Assembly: GCA_018238205.1 (NCBI GenBank)
Contig: JABCTV010000002.1
Coordinates: 21,620-85,619, forward strand
DNA length: 64,000 nucleotides
Source: Candidatus Thorarchaeota archaeon
GTDB lineage: Archaea > Asgardarchaeota > Thorarchaeia > Thorarchaeales > Thorarchaeaceae
Direction of reading: 5' to 3'
The notes under the pieces were generated by a model. It had not been told where the DNA came from. It did no database searches and saw nothing but the letters and a program-made list of their open reading frames with translations. Below are positions 57,002 to 64,000 of this stretch, piece by piece. A program made the translations under genes and the position numbers. Position 1 is the stretch's first letter. Every line of letters starts with the position of its first letter.

Positions 57002-57370
57002 TCAATTTTCTTTTTTACAATCTAATAATCTCCACTTGATTCCCCATTCTCGAATATAATCGAGTGCAGGTTTCAAATCCATTCCTTTCTCAGTGAGGGA
57101 GTATTCAACTCTTGGTGGTATTTCTGCAAACGCCTCTCTCTTGACAACACCATATCTTACCAATTCGTTCAATCTCTCTGTGATCGTCTTCGTACTCCCT
57201 TGTACATCTTCTACAATTTTATTGAATCTGACAACTCTATCATGAATCAATAAACGAAGAATACTAAACGTGTAGCGTTTTCCAAAAACTGACAATGCCT
57301 GTCTAAATGGACAATCTTCGGTACAGTATTCTTGAAATCCCTCAAGACAACGCTTCTGAACAGTCCCCAT
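57002..57370 (-). CDS. HxlR-family winged-helix regulator
   Basis: CPFRQALSVFGKRYTFSILRLLIHDRVVRFNKIVEDVQGSTKTITERLNELVRYGVVKREAFAEIPPRVEYSLTEKG; start chosen at MGTVQKR. Confidence 0.9.
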   Translation of the reverse strand: MGTVQKRCLEGFQEYCTEDCPFRQALSVFGKRYTFSILRLLIHDRVVRFNKIVEDVQGSTKTITERLNELVRYGVVKREAFAEIPPRVEYSLTEKGMDLKPALDYIREWGIKWRLLDCKKEN

Positions 57371-57383
57371 AATCAAAACCACC

Positions 57384-57420
57384 ATTACTTTCCAGAAGTA
57401 AAGTAACTTTATTACTTTCC
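57384..57420. promoter_or_regulatory. Candidate HxlR operator cluster
   Basis: TTACTT-TCCAG-AAGTAA inverted repeat, AAAGT-A-ACTTT palindrome, and ATTACTTTCC direct repeat (57384-57393, 57411-57420). Confidence 0.5.
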
Positions 57421-57469
57421 TCTTTCCAGTTTAAATACTTTACAAAATGATGTATTGTACGTGATATAA

Positions 57470-58006
57470 ATGACTACCGAACCGCGTGTTGTATCAAATC
57501 TGAACTATCGAGTTATGGCCGCCTTTCTTCGTTTCCGTGAACGTTTCAGAAAACCAGAAGAAACCATCAGAATGCTTGGGATTAACGCAGGGCATATGGT
57601 TCTGGACTATGGATGTGGAATTGGCAGTTATGCAATTCCTGTTGCCAAGCTTGTGGGGGAAGAAGGTCGTGTCTATGCTTTAGATATTCATCCAATAGCT
57701 ATAGACCGGGTGAGGAAAAGAGCTGAACGAGAGAATCTCAAGAACGTTGAAACTATTCACTCAGGTCTTGAAACTGGGTTTGAGAATGCGAGTCTTGATT
57801 ACATCCTTATGTTTGATGTCTACAGCTGGATTCCCAACAAGAGAGCTTTATTGAAAGAACTGCACAGAGTCTTGAAAAGCACTGGGAAAATGTCAACGAT
57901 AATAGATCATTCAGACCCACAGGAATTTGTAAATGACATTGAATGCTATGGATTATTCAATATTGAAACGAGAGATGACAATTTCTTCATTCTTTCTAGG
58001 AAGTGA
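57470..58006 (+). CDS. Class I SAM-dependent methyltransferase
   Basis: GHMVLDYGCGIGSYAIPVAKLVGEEGRVYALDIHPIAIDRVRKRAE. Confidence 0.92.
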   Translation: MTTEPRVVSNLNYRVMAAFLRFRERFRKPEETIRMLGINAGHMVLDYGCGIGSYAIPVAKLVGEEGRVYALDIHPIAIDRVRKRAERENLKNVETIHSGLETGFENASLDYILMFDVYSWIPNKRALLKELHRVLKSTGKMSTIIDHSDPQEFVNDIECYGLFNIETRDDNFFILSRK

Positions 58007-58013
58007 CATATAA

Positions 58014-59282
58014 CTACTGAATTAGCTGAGTTCGAAGCATCCTATGAATTTGTAATGCAGCTAATGATTCAGGAACCAGACCATTGTCAACTAATCCCCA
58101 GACTGCTTGAGTGAAAATCATTGGATGTGGCGCCTCCATATCACCGGTAATCGCAGTCATTGCGTATTGTAAAGCTCTTACTATTGACCAAGAATCATCA
58201 TTCATCTCAAGAATCATGTTATCAAACACTGATGATTCTTGATGAAACATTGCATCCCATATATCCCCATGTTCTGCACAGATCCATTCTCTGACTTTCT
58301 TTGAACTTGGTAAACTAATCTCAGTGGGTTGGACATCCCAGTCAGTGCCTTCTTTCTTACTAATGAGGTTGGTAAGAGACAAGTCTTCAACACCATCGAA
58401 TTTAGATCCTACATTCCGTTCAAGTTTTTTCAGAAGCCACTGGATTGTATTTGTATTAACAAGACCTAATCGTGCAGCCTCAGATATTCTATGTGCGAAA
58501 ATTGCATTATGCCCTAAGGTTCCAAAATTAATTACAGAATTCAAGAAAAGATTTTGATTATGTGATAGGTCTGTAAGTTTTGCAATTTTCCCTATTTTTT
58601 CATCCATACTGAACCCATCAACAGCCTTGGATGATACCTTTCTCGATAGATACTCTGTGAGATGCCATAATGTAGCAATATGTGGTCGAGTATATTCTGG
58701 TGCTGGAAGTTCCATAGCAAGAGAAGTAGGCATAATGAATCCATGTCCCAGTTTGTCTGGTTCTTCTGCGGCTATTGATGCTGTAGCTCTGATGAGCATG
58801 GTACGATCTTCTTTTGCCCCTAGAACTGCTGCGGCTTTCAGAGCACTCATTTGCACATTCTCTCTAATCGACTGAACATAGATTTGAACTGCATTTCCTT
58901 TTGAATCAAGTCGAGGTCTAATATCATATCGTGGACCATGTTCAGGTCGCCAGTGATCGGTATCGGCTAAATGATATGCTAACCGTTCAAGTAGTACCTC
59001 CTGCAAACTTGTCCTTTGTTCATCAGGAAGGTTAATTGTCTGTGGAGCGAGGGCATTTTCTGTTATCAGACTTGAATGTTCACCAAGGCTCTCAATCATC
59101 CGATGAACTGAATATACTGCAATTGTAGCATGAGATGTATCATATGATCGTTCTTCATGCCATGCTGCTGCGTGCATTATTATTGCCCAGATTGCCGATG
59201 GTCTAACAGAAGGTAACATAGCTCTGACTGCTTTCACAGCCTCTCTGCCCTTTGTCTTTAGACAAGATTCAACAAGGTCCAT
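58014..59282 (-). CDS. Large conserved hypothetical protein
   Basis: 422 aa ORF with soluble helical composition; no family recognised. Confidence 0.65.
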   Translation of the reverse strand: MDLVESCLKTKGREAVKAVRAMLPSVRPSAIWAIIMHAAAWHEERSYDTSHATIAVYSVHRMIESLGEHSSLITENALAPQTINLPDEQRTSLQEVLLERLAYHLADTDHWRPEHGPRYDIRPRLDSKGNAVQIYVQSIRENVQMSALKAAAVLGAKEDRTMLIRATASIAAEEPDKLGHGFIMPTSLAMELPAPEYTRPHIATLWHLTEYLSRKVSSKAVDGFSMDEKIGKIAKLTDLSHNQNLFLNSVINFGTLGHNAIFAHRISEAARLGLVNTNTIQWLLKKLERNVGSKFDGVEDLSLTNLISKKEGTDWDVQPTEISLPSSKKVREWICAEHGDIWDAMFHQESSVFDNMILEMNDDSWSIVRALQYAMTAITGDMEAPHPMIFTQAVWGLVDNGLVPESLAALQIHRMLRTQLIQ

Positions 59283-59310
59283 ACGAGCATATCACCTGGT
59301 TGAGAATTGA

Positions 59311-59832
59311 TTATGATACAATGAAGGACTCTCTACACACTGAACAGGTTACTGTTTCTCCCTTCACCGCAACTCTCTCTAACTCAGTTCTACAATAGGG
59401 ACAACCATGAATTGTCTTTGGTGCAGGACCAGTTCCTGTTCCAAGAATGAAATCACCTGCATCGTGATCAATTCTGCCAGAGAGTTCTCTTCCATCAAGA
59501 AGGTCTCCTAGAATCTTGGTAACATTGTGTGCTGAAACTCCAGACTCTTGAGATAATCTCTCTATTGATATCCTTCTCATTGATTGAATAGTTCTTTTTA
59601 CAGCTGTAACAGGATCAACAGTAGCTTTCTTTTCTATCTGAGGTGATTGCAATTTGGCGGTTTGTATCTCTGAAACATCTATTCTTGGAGTAGGCGTGGC
59701 TGTTATCAAGCTGGATTTCAGTTCATTCATCTTAGTCTGGTATTCTTCTTCTGATACCCATCCACGCATATAGTCAAGATCAAGGTCTTTGATTGCAGCT
59801 AAAGTTTTAGCATCTTCATCATGGTCTTCCAT
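59311..59832 (-). CDS. Winged-helix plus zinc-ribbon protein
   Basis: RRISIERLSQESGVSAHNVTKILGDLLDGRELSGRIDHDAGDFIL (wHTH) followed by HGCPYCRTELERVAVKGETVTCSVCRESF. Confidence 0.75.
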   Translation of the reverse strand: MEDHDEDAKTLAAIKDLDLDYMRGWVSEEEYQTKMNELKSSLITATPTPRIDVSEIQTAKLQSPQIEKKATVDPVTAVKRTIQSMRRISIERLSQESGVSAHNVTKILGDLLDGRELSGRIDHDAGDFILGTGTGPAPKTIHGCPYCRTELERVAVKGETVTCSVCRESFIVS

Positions 59833-59933
59833 ACTTACAGTCTCCGGGTTTCAGACTTCTACTATTCATCGATTACTCCATCAATATAAGAAGAGCTTGC
59901 TCATAGTCTCCTTGATATTAGAAGGGATTGCTC

Positions 59934-60539
59934 TTAGTGATTTAAGCGTCGACCTTCAGGTAATTCATCAAGAAGTAAGTCATCACTTTCAGCCTTTTTG
60001 ACAGCTTTCTTTGCCTTTGCACTACCTATATTTTCAAGAGCTCCTGCTACCGTTTGTCTCACAAAAATTGACTCGTCATGAAGGGCATCGATTAGAGCAC
60101 CGACAGCCTTTGAGTCCTTTCTTTCCCCAAGTTGAGCTGCTACATGAATTCTGACCATATGCCTTGGGTCTTTGAGTCCAGTGATCAAAACCTGTGTTGC
60201 CTTAGGGCTCTTCATAAGACCTAATCTTCCAATCGCCCCAAGACTGACCTGTTCATCTTGATTTTCCATCTCCTGTTCGAGCTCTTTCAATACCGCATTA
60301 TCAATTGCAGTTTTTGTTTGTCTTTTCTTCTTTTTACTCGAAGTTTTCTTTTTTGGAGCTGGTTTCTTCTTTACAATTTCTTTCTTTGGCTTTGCAACTT
60401 TCTTAACTGGTTTCTTCTTTGTTGTCTTCTTCTTCTTAGGAGCTGCTGCCTTCTTCGTCTTTGTTATTTTAGTGGTTTTTACGGCAGCCTTTTTTTTGAG
60501 TTTACTCCCTTTCTTGGTTGTCTTAGTAGACTTTGACAA
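59934..60539 (-). CDS. HEAT-repeat protein with Lys-rich N-terminal tail
   Basis: About 80-aa K/T/P/A-rich tail, then HEAT units (ATQVLITGLKDPRHMVRIHVAAQLGERKDSKAVGALIDALHDESIFVRQTVAGALENIG). Confidence 0.85.
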   Translation of the reverse strand: MSKSTKTTKKGSKLKKKAAVKTTKITKTKKAAAPKKKKTTKKKPVKKVAKPKKEIVKKKPAPKKKTSSKKKKRQTKTAIDNAVLKELEQEMENQDEQVSLGAIGRLGLMKSPKATQVLITGLKDPRHMVRIHVAAQLGERKDSKAVGALIDALHDESIFVRQTVAGALENIGSAKAKKAVKKAESDDLLLDELPEGRRLNH

Positions 60540-60661
60540 GATGACAACTCCTCGAACGCGACAGGAATAGACACTATTTCATATAAAAAGTGTCTTAGTT
60601 GCTTTCGCCACAACGGAAACGCCTTAACTGGCATAAAACATCATTAACATGGTGCCTCCAT

Positions 60662-61054
60662 TTGCACGAATTCTCTGCTGCATGTTCAATAGTTGATACA
60701 GCCTTAGAAGCTGCTAATAGCAACAATGCTACAAAAATCACAGTAGTTAATATTGAAGTGGGCGAATTTACCTTTCTAATTCCTGAACAGCTTTCATTCA
60801 ACTTTGAGATTGCAAGTAAGAATACAATAGTGGAGGGTGCTGAACTGCACATTAAAAAAATCAAAGGACAGCTTCTATGTGGTGATTGTGGTTTTGAAGG
60901 AGAATCGAAAGTCGATCCTGATATTCCACCTCAGATAGCAGTCTTTGCTCCTATGAAATGTCCCAAATGTGAATCCAGTTCGACTACAATCACTGGTGGA
61001 AAGGACTTCATCATCGCTAGTATAGAAGCGGAGATTTCAGAATCCACTACCTAG
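60662..61054 (+). CDS. hypA: Hydrogenase nickel insertion protein HypA (TTG start)
   Basis: (M)HEFSAACSIVDTALEAAN…VGEFTFLIPEQLSFNFE…CGDCGFEG…CPKCESSS; TTG at 60662 gives the required MHE N-terminus. Confidence 0.88.
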   Translation: MHEFSAACSIVDTALEAANSNNATKITVVNIEVGEFTFLIPEQLSFNFEIASKNTIVEGAELHIKKIKGQLLCGDCGFEGESKVDPDIPPQIAVFAPMKCPKCESSSTTITGGKDFIIASIEAEISESTT

Positions 61055-61087
61055 TGAAAAAATATTGCAGGAAATAATCTAACAAAA

Positions 61088-61465
61088 CTAGATTAGTATG
61101 GCGTTCAGAATACCATCTTGACCTGGGCGATTTGTGACCTTAGCACGACCCTTTGTAGTCTTGATGATTGTACCTCTAGTGATGACTTTTCTCCGTTGGT
61201 AGTCCATGTTTGCAGGATTTGTTTCAACATCCTGAATCTCTGCACGAAATGTAACTCCCTTTGCAGGGTCTGTTACGTTAACAAATTGAATTCTAAGGGC
61301 TGGGGTCTTCTTTGCCTTACCCCTGCTGTCGACTAGTATCCTCTTTGTGTCACCCATTAGGGTTTCAGTTGGAGTGCGGCCCATCTCATACTTTCTCTTG
61401 CTACGGAATCGCCTTAATCGAGATCCAGTGTTTGTACGATTAGATCTTCTATGCCAGATGGCCAT
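61088..61465 (-). CDS. rps8e: Ribosomal protein S8e
   Basis: MAIWHRRSNRTNTGSRLRRFRSKRKYEMGRTPTETLMG…RGTIIKTTKGRAKVTNRPGQDGILNA. Confidence 0.96.
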   Translation of the reverse strand: MAIWHRRSNRTNTGSRLRRFRSKRKYEMGRTPTETLMGDTKRILVDSRGKAKKTPALRIQFVNVTDPAKGVTFRAEIQDVETNPANMDYQRRKVITRGTIIKTTKGRAKVTNRPGQDGILNAILI

Positions 61466-61624
61466 ATTTGACTACCTCTTTGTTAGGTCAATGACGCACT
61501 CTGTGGAGTGGTTTTAAATCTTGCTTAGTGGCGAACTTCCACAGACACCAAGACGTCCAGATAGTCCTCTTCAAATAGAATCGAAGATTATCTTGACGTA
61601 TATACAATACTCGGAGAATGACAG

Positions 61625-62638
61625 ATGCCTAAGATAGAATCCGCTCACGGTGCCGGTGGCAAGATTATGCAACGATTGTTGGAAGAGGTAGTTATTCCCT
61701 CGTTTAGTCGAAGAAAGATTGGTTCTATCGGTCTTGATGAGATGGATGATGGGGCTACAGTTCAGGTATCTGGAACTAATCTGATCGTATGTACTGATGC
61801 ACATACTGTTCATCCAATTTTTTTCCCTGGCGGTAATTTGGGCACCCTAACAGCTTGTGGTACTGTGAACGATATTGCAGTTATGGGAGCTAAACCAATT
61901 GCAATGACAAATACAGTCATTATTGAAGAAGGAACTAAGATTGAAACACTTCAGAAAGTACTCACGTCATTGAACCGCATAATTGAACCACTGGGTATCG
62001 CAATGGTTGCCGGGGATACGAAGGTCATGCCAGTTGGAACCCTAGATGGTCTCATCATGTCCACTACAGGTATTGGTGAAATCTATCTTGACCGACCAGT
62101 GTCCGATGGTGGTGCAAAGGCAGGTGATGACCTCATAATTTCTGGTCCCATCGGAGACCATGGTACAGTCCTTTTAGCACATCGAGAAGGTTTGGAGTTT
62201 GAAACCAGTCTGACTAGTGATGTTGCTCCCCTTTGGAATCCAATCCGTGACTGTCTTGATGTGGGGGGTGTTCATGCTATGAAAGATCCAACAAGAGGTG
62301 GTACGGCGGTTGCACTAAATGAAATAGCATCAAAATCACAATTGGAACTTGAAATTCAAGAGAGCCTTATTCCAGTTCGCCCAGCAGTCCAGTCACTCTG
62401 TGAAGTACTGGGTCTAAATTCGCTGCACATGAGCAGCGAAGGTAAATTCGTAATGGCTGTTGATTCCGATTACACAGATGATATCCTTGGAGTTCTTAGC
62501 AAGCATGAATCTACCAAAGATGCCCAGCTCGTAGGGAAATTTCAGAAAGGTAAATCGAGGGTTCTTATGAAGACTGCAATCGGTGGAAGAAAAGTGATAC
62601 AGGTACCTTATGGTGAACCAGTACCTCGAGTGTGTTAA
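61625..62638 (+). CDS. hypE: Hydrogenase expression/formation protein HypE
   Basis: AHGAGGKIMQRLL…DAHTVHPIFFPGGNLGTLTACGTVNDIAVMGAKP…KDPTRGG; C-terminal RVC. Confidence 0.95.
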   Translation: MPKIESAHGAGGKIMQRLLEEVVIPSFSRRKIGSIGLDEMDDGATVQVSGTNLIVCTDAHTVHPIFFPGGNLGTLTACGTVNDIAVMGAKPIAMTNTVIIEEGTKIETLQKVLTSLNRIIEPLGIAMVAGDTKVMPVGTLDGLIMSTTGIGEIYLDRPVSDGGAKAGDDLIISGPIGDHGTVLLAHREGLEFETSLTSDVAPLWNPIRDCLDVGGVHAMKDPTRGGTAVALNEIASKSQLELEIQESLIPVRPAVQSLCEVLGLNSLHMSSEGKFVMAVDSDYTDDILGVLSKHESTKDAQLVGKFQKGKSRVLMKTAIGGRKVIQVPYGEPVPRVC

Positions 62639-62695
62639 AGTTCACTCCTCGGAATTTTAATAACTTGGGTGTCAGTGGCTATACTTGTGAAATAA

Positions 62696-63178
62696 ATGAA
62701 AATCGCCCATCCGCTTGTTATCTTCCTTACTCTGTTGACTACAATATCAATTGCTGTAGGCTACTTTTTTCCTACTGAAATAGCACCATTCGCATTCTCT
62801 CCCACAATATACCTACTTCTTTGTTTTGCAATGGCTGGTCATTTACTCGAAGAAAATTTTACTAAAGCATGGGAAGTTGAAGCAAAACTGAGGAAGAATG
62901 CTGATGGAACTCCGAAAGAGCCACTGGGTACACGAAATTTCTTGATTGCTTTCAGTCATGTCTTAGTTTTGCTGAGTTTCTTGTTCTATTTTCCAATTAC
63001 TACAGGCTCTCCTTGGGCAATAATCTACGGTATTGGTGTAGCATTCAATGGAATTCTCAATGGCGTCGCTCATACAGCAATATTAATCAAATTCAGAAAA
63101 AATACTGGTTTCATTTCAGGACTCTTCCTGCTAGCTCTTGGAATCTTACTTCTTGTATCAATAGGTACACCATATTGA
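62696..63178 (+). CDS. HXXEE-domain membrane protein
   Basis: Multi-TM with AGHLLEENF motif and later conserved His (SHVL, NGVAHT). Confidence 0.65.
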   Translation: MKIAHPLVIFLTLLTTISIAVGYFFPTEIAPFAFSPTIYLLLCFAMAGHLLEENFTKAWEVEAKLRKNADGTPKEPLGTRNFLIAFSHVLVLLSFLFYFPITTGSPWAIIYGIGVAFNGILNGVAHTAILIKFRKNTGFISGLFLLALGILLLVSIGTPY

Positions 63179-63194
63179 TGAAGTACAATCAAAA

Positions 63195-63746
63195 TTAGAT
63201 TTCGTCCTCAGTAACCTCTTCAGCTTCTCGCTGATCTTCAAGTATTTTTTTCATTTTGAATTTGAGTTGAGCCTTCAACTTGATTCTATCATTATCAAGT
63301 CCAAAATAGTCCGCAAAGAGTGGAGTTGTTGTCAGAGTTTTCGACCTTCCCTCTGGTACAGCCTCAACAAATTTCTTCTCGACGAGTTCCTTCACATGAT
63401 CGTAGCAGTGTGTTCCTCTTTCTGTTACAAGCACAGACTGAATAATTGGTTGTTTTAATGCGATAATCACCAAAGTTTGCAATGTGGCATACGATAGAAG
63501 ACCGCCAGGTATCAATCTTCCAACACTTGGTGTGAGTTCAGGTCGAAGTTGCATTGCATAACGGTCTCTAGGAAGAGCTACCACTTCCAAAGCTCCTTTT
63601 CGTTTACTGTATTCAAAACCGAGTTCGTCTAGAAGTTTCTGTACAGTTGATTGTGATTTTCCTATGATATTGGATAACTCTTCAAGTGTTAAAGCTCTGC
63701 CCGATACATAAAGGGCTGCTTCAAGTGTTACCATATCTTCCTCCAT
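63195..63746 (-). CDS. scpB: Segregation and condensation protein ScpB
   Basis: LEAALYVSGRALTLEELSNIIGKSQSTVQKLLDEL…GLLSYATLQTLVIIALKQPI. Confidence 0.88.
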   Translation of the reverse strand: MEEDMVTLEAALYVSGRALTLEELSNIIGKSQSTVQKLLDELGFEYSKRKGALEVVALPRDRYAMQLRPELTPSVGRLIPGGLLSYATLQTLVIIALKQPIIQSVLVTERGTHCYDHVKELVEKKFVEAVPEGRSKTLTTTPLFADYFGLDNDRIKLKAQLKFKMKKILEDQREAEEVTEDEI

Positions 63747-63755
63747 AAAATCACC

Positions 63756-64000
63756 TTAGCTCTTTATCGTTGGTGTAGTTTCCTCAGCTTCTTCTTCATC
63801 AATCTCTGGTGGCTCAATCATTTTCACCCAAATAACACTTTCATCCATCCTGATGTCTATAAACTTACGACCATAAAGGAATAGAATTGAGAAGAAAACA
63901 CGAACTATCTCTTTTCTAGTGTTGTTCATTAAGATATCATTGAATTTGGAAGACTCGCCTACTTTCAGTAGTCTTTGCAGATCAGCATAAACCTCTGCTA
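63756..64000 (-). CDS. scpA: Segregation and condensation protein ScpA (C-terminal part, runs off the window)
   Basis: Reverse translation …NDILMNNTRKEIVRVFFSILFLYGRKFIDIRMDESVIWVKMIEPPEIDEEEAEETTPTIKS*; adjacent to scpB. Confidence 0.75.
   Translation of the reverse strand, partial: AEVYADLQRLLKVGESSKFNDILMNNTRKEIVRVFFSILFLYGRKFIDIRMDESVIWVKMIEPPEIDEEEAEETTPTIKS

Noticed and set aside
60258-60536. 92-aa ORF antisense to the Lys-rich tail, rich in F/L/C and looking membrane-like
   Set aside because: Simply the reverse complement of AAA/AAG lysine codons (TTT/CTT), a compositional artefact
60400-60540. Low-complexity tttcttcttt tracts as a possible simple-sequence repeat or CRISPR-like array
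   Set aside because: No regular spacer/repeat structure; explained by lysine codons of the HEAT protein tail
1-64000. CRISPR array, rRNA operon, prophage or toxin-antitoxin island
   Set aside because: No regular repeat-spacer pattern, rRNA-like sequence, phage structural genes or recognisable TA pair seen anywhere in the window

Overview
This 64 kb window reads as an archaeal chromosome fragment, most likely from an Asgard archaeon of the Thorarchaeota type. The placement is inferred from gene content: STT3/AglB, Nop10-aIF2alpha-S27e-L44e, Sec61beta, RqcH/NEMF, a Rab5IP/EMC6-family protein, archaeal ProS, ScpAB and multi-intron tRNAs. Most of the window is dense housekeeping coding sequence: translation, tRNA modification, NAD and flavin metabolism, fumarase/fumarate reductase, and hydrogenase maturation. 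The accessory signals most worth attention are: (1) a tRNA-Lys(CUU) gene at 7972-8136 that appears to carry three non-canonical introns, one in the T-loop, followed by three degenerate copies of its intron-less 3' end (about 24 bp) spaced 1-1.8 kb apart, each interval holding one main gene, which looks like a serial integration array; (2) a second three-intron tRNA, best reconstructed as tRNA-Asn(GUU); (3) a proteasome beta-type subunit whose catalytic Thr1 position is Ala; (4) a homologue of eukaryotic RAB5IF/EMC6 divergent from rqcH; (5) a solitary intact TnpB; (6) a candidate SD-sequestering leader upstream of a fumarate reductase; (7) a HEAT-repeat protein with a histone-H1-like Lys-rich tail. 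All identifications come from reading the sequence and from memory of protein families. No searches or structure programs were run.
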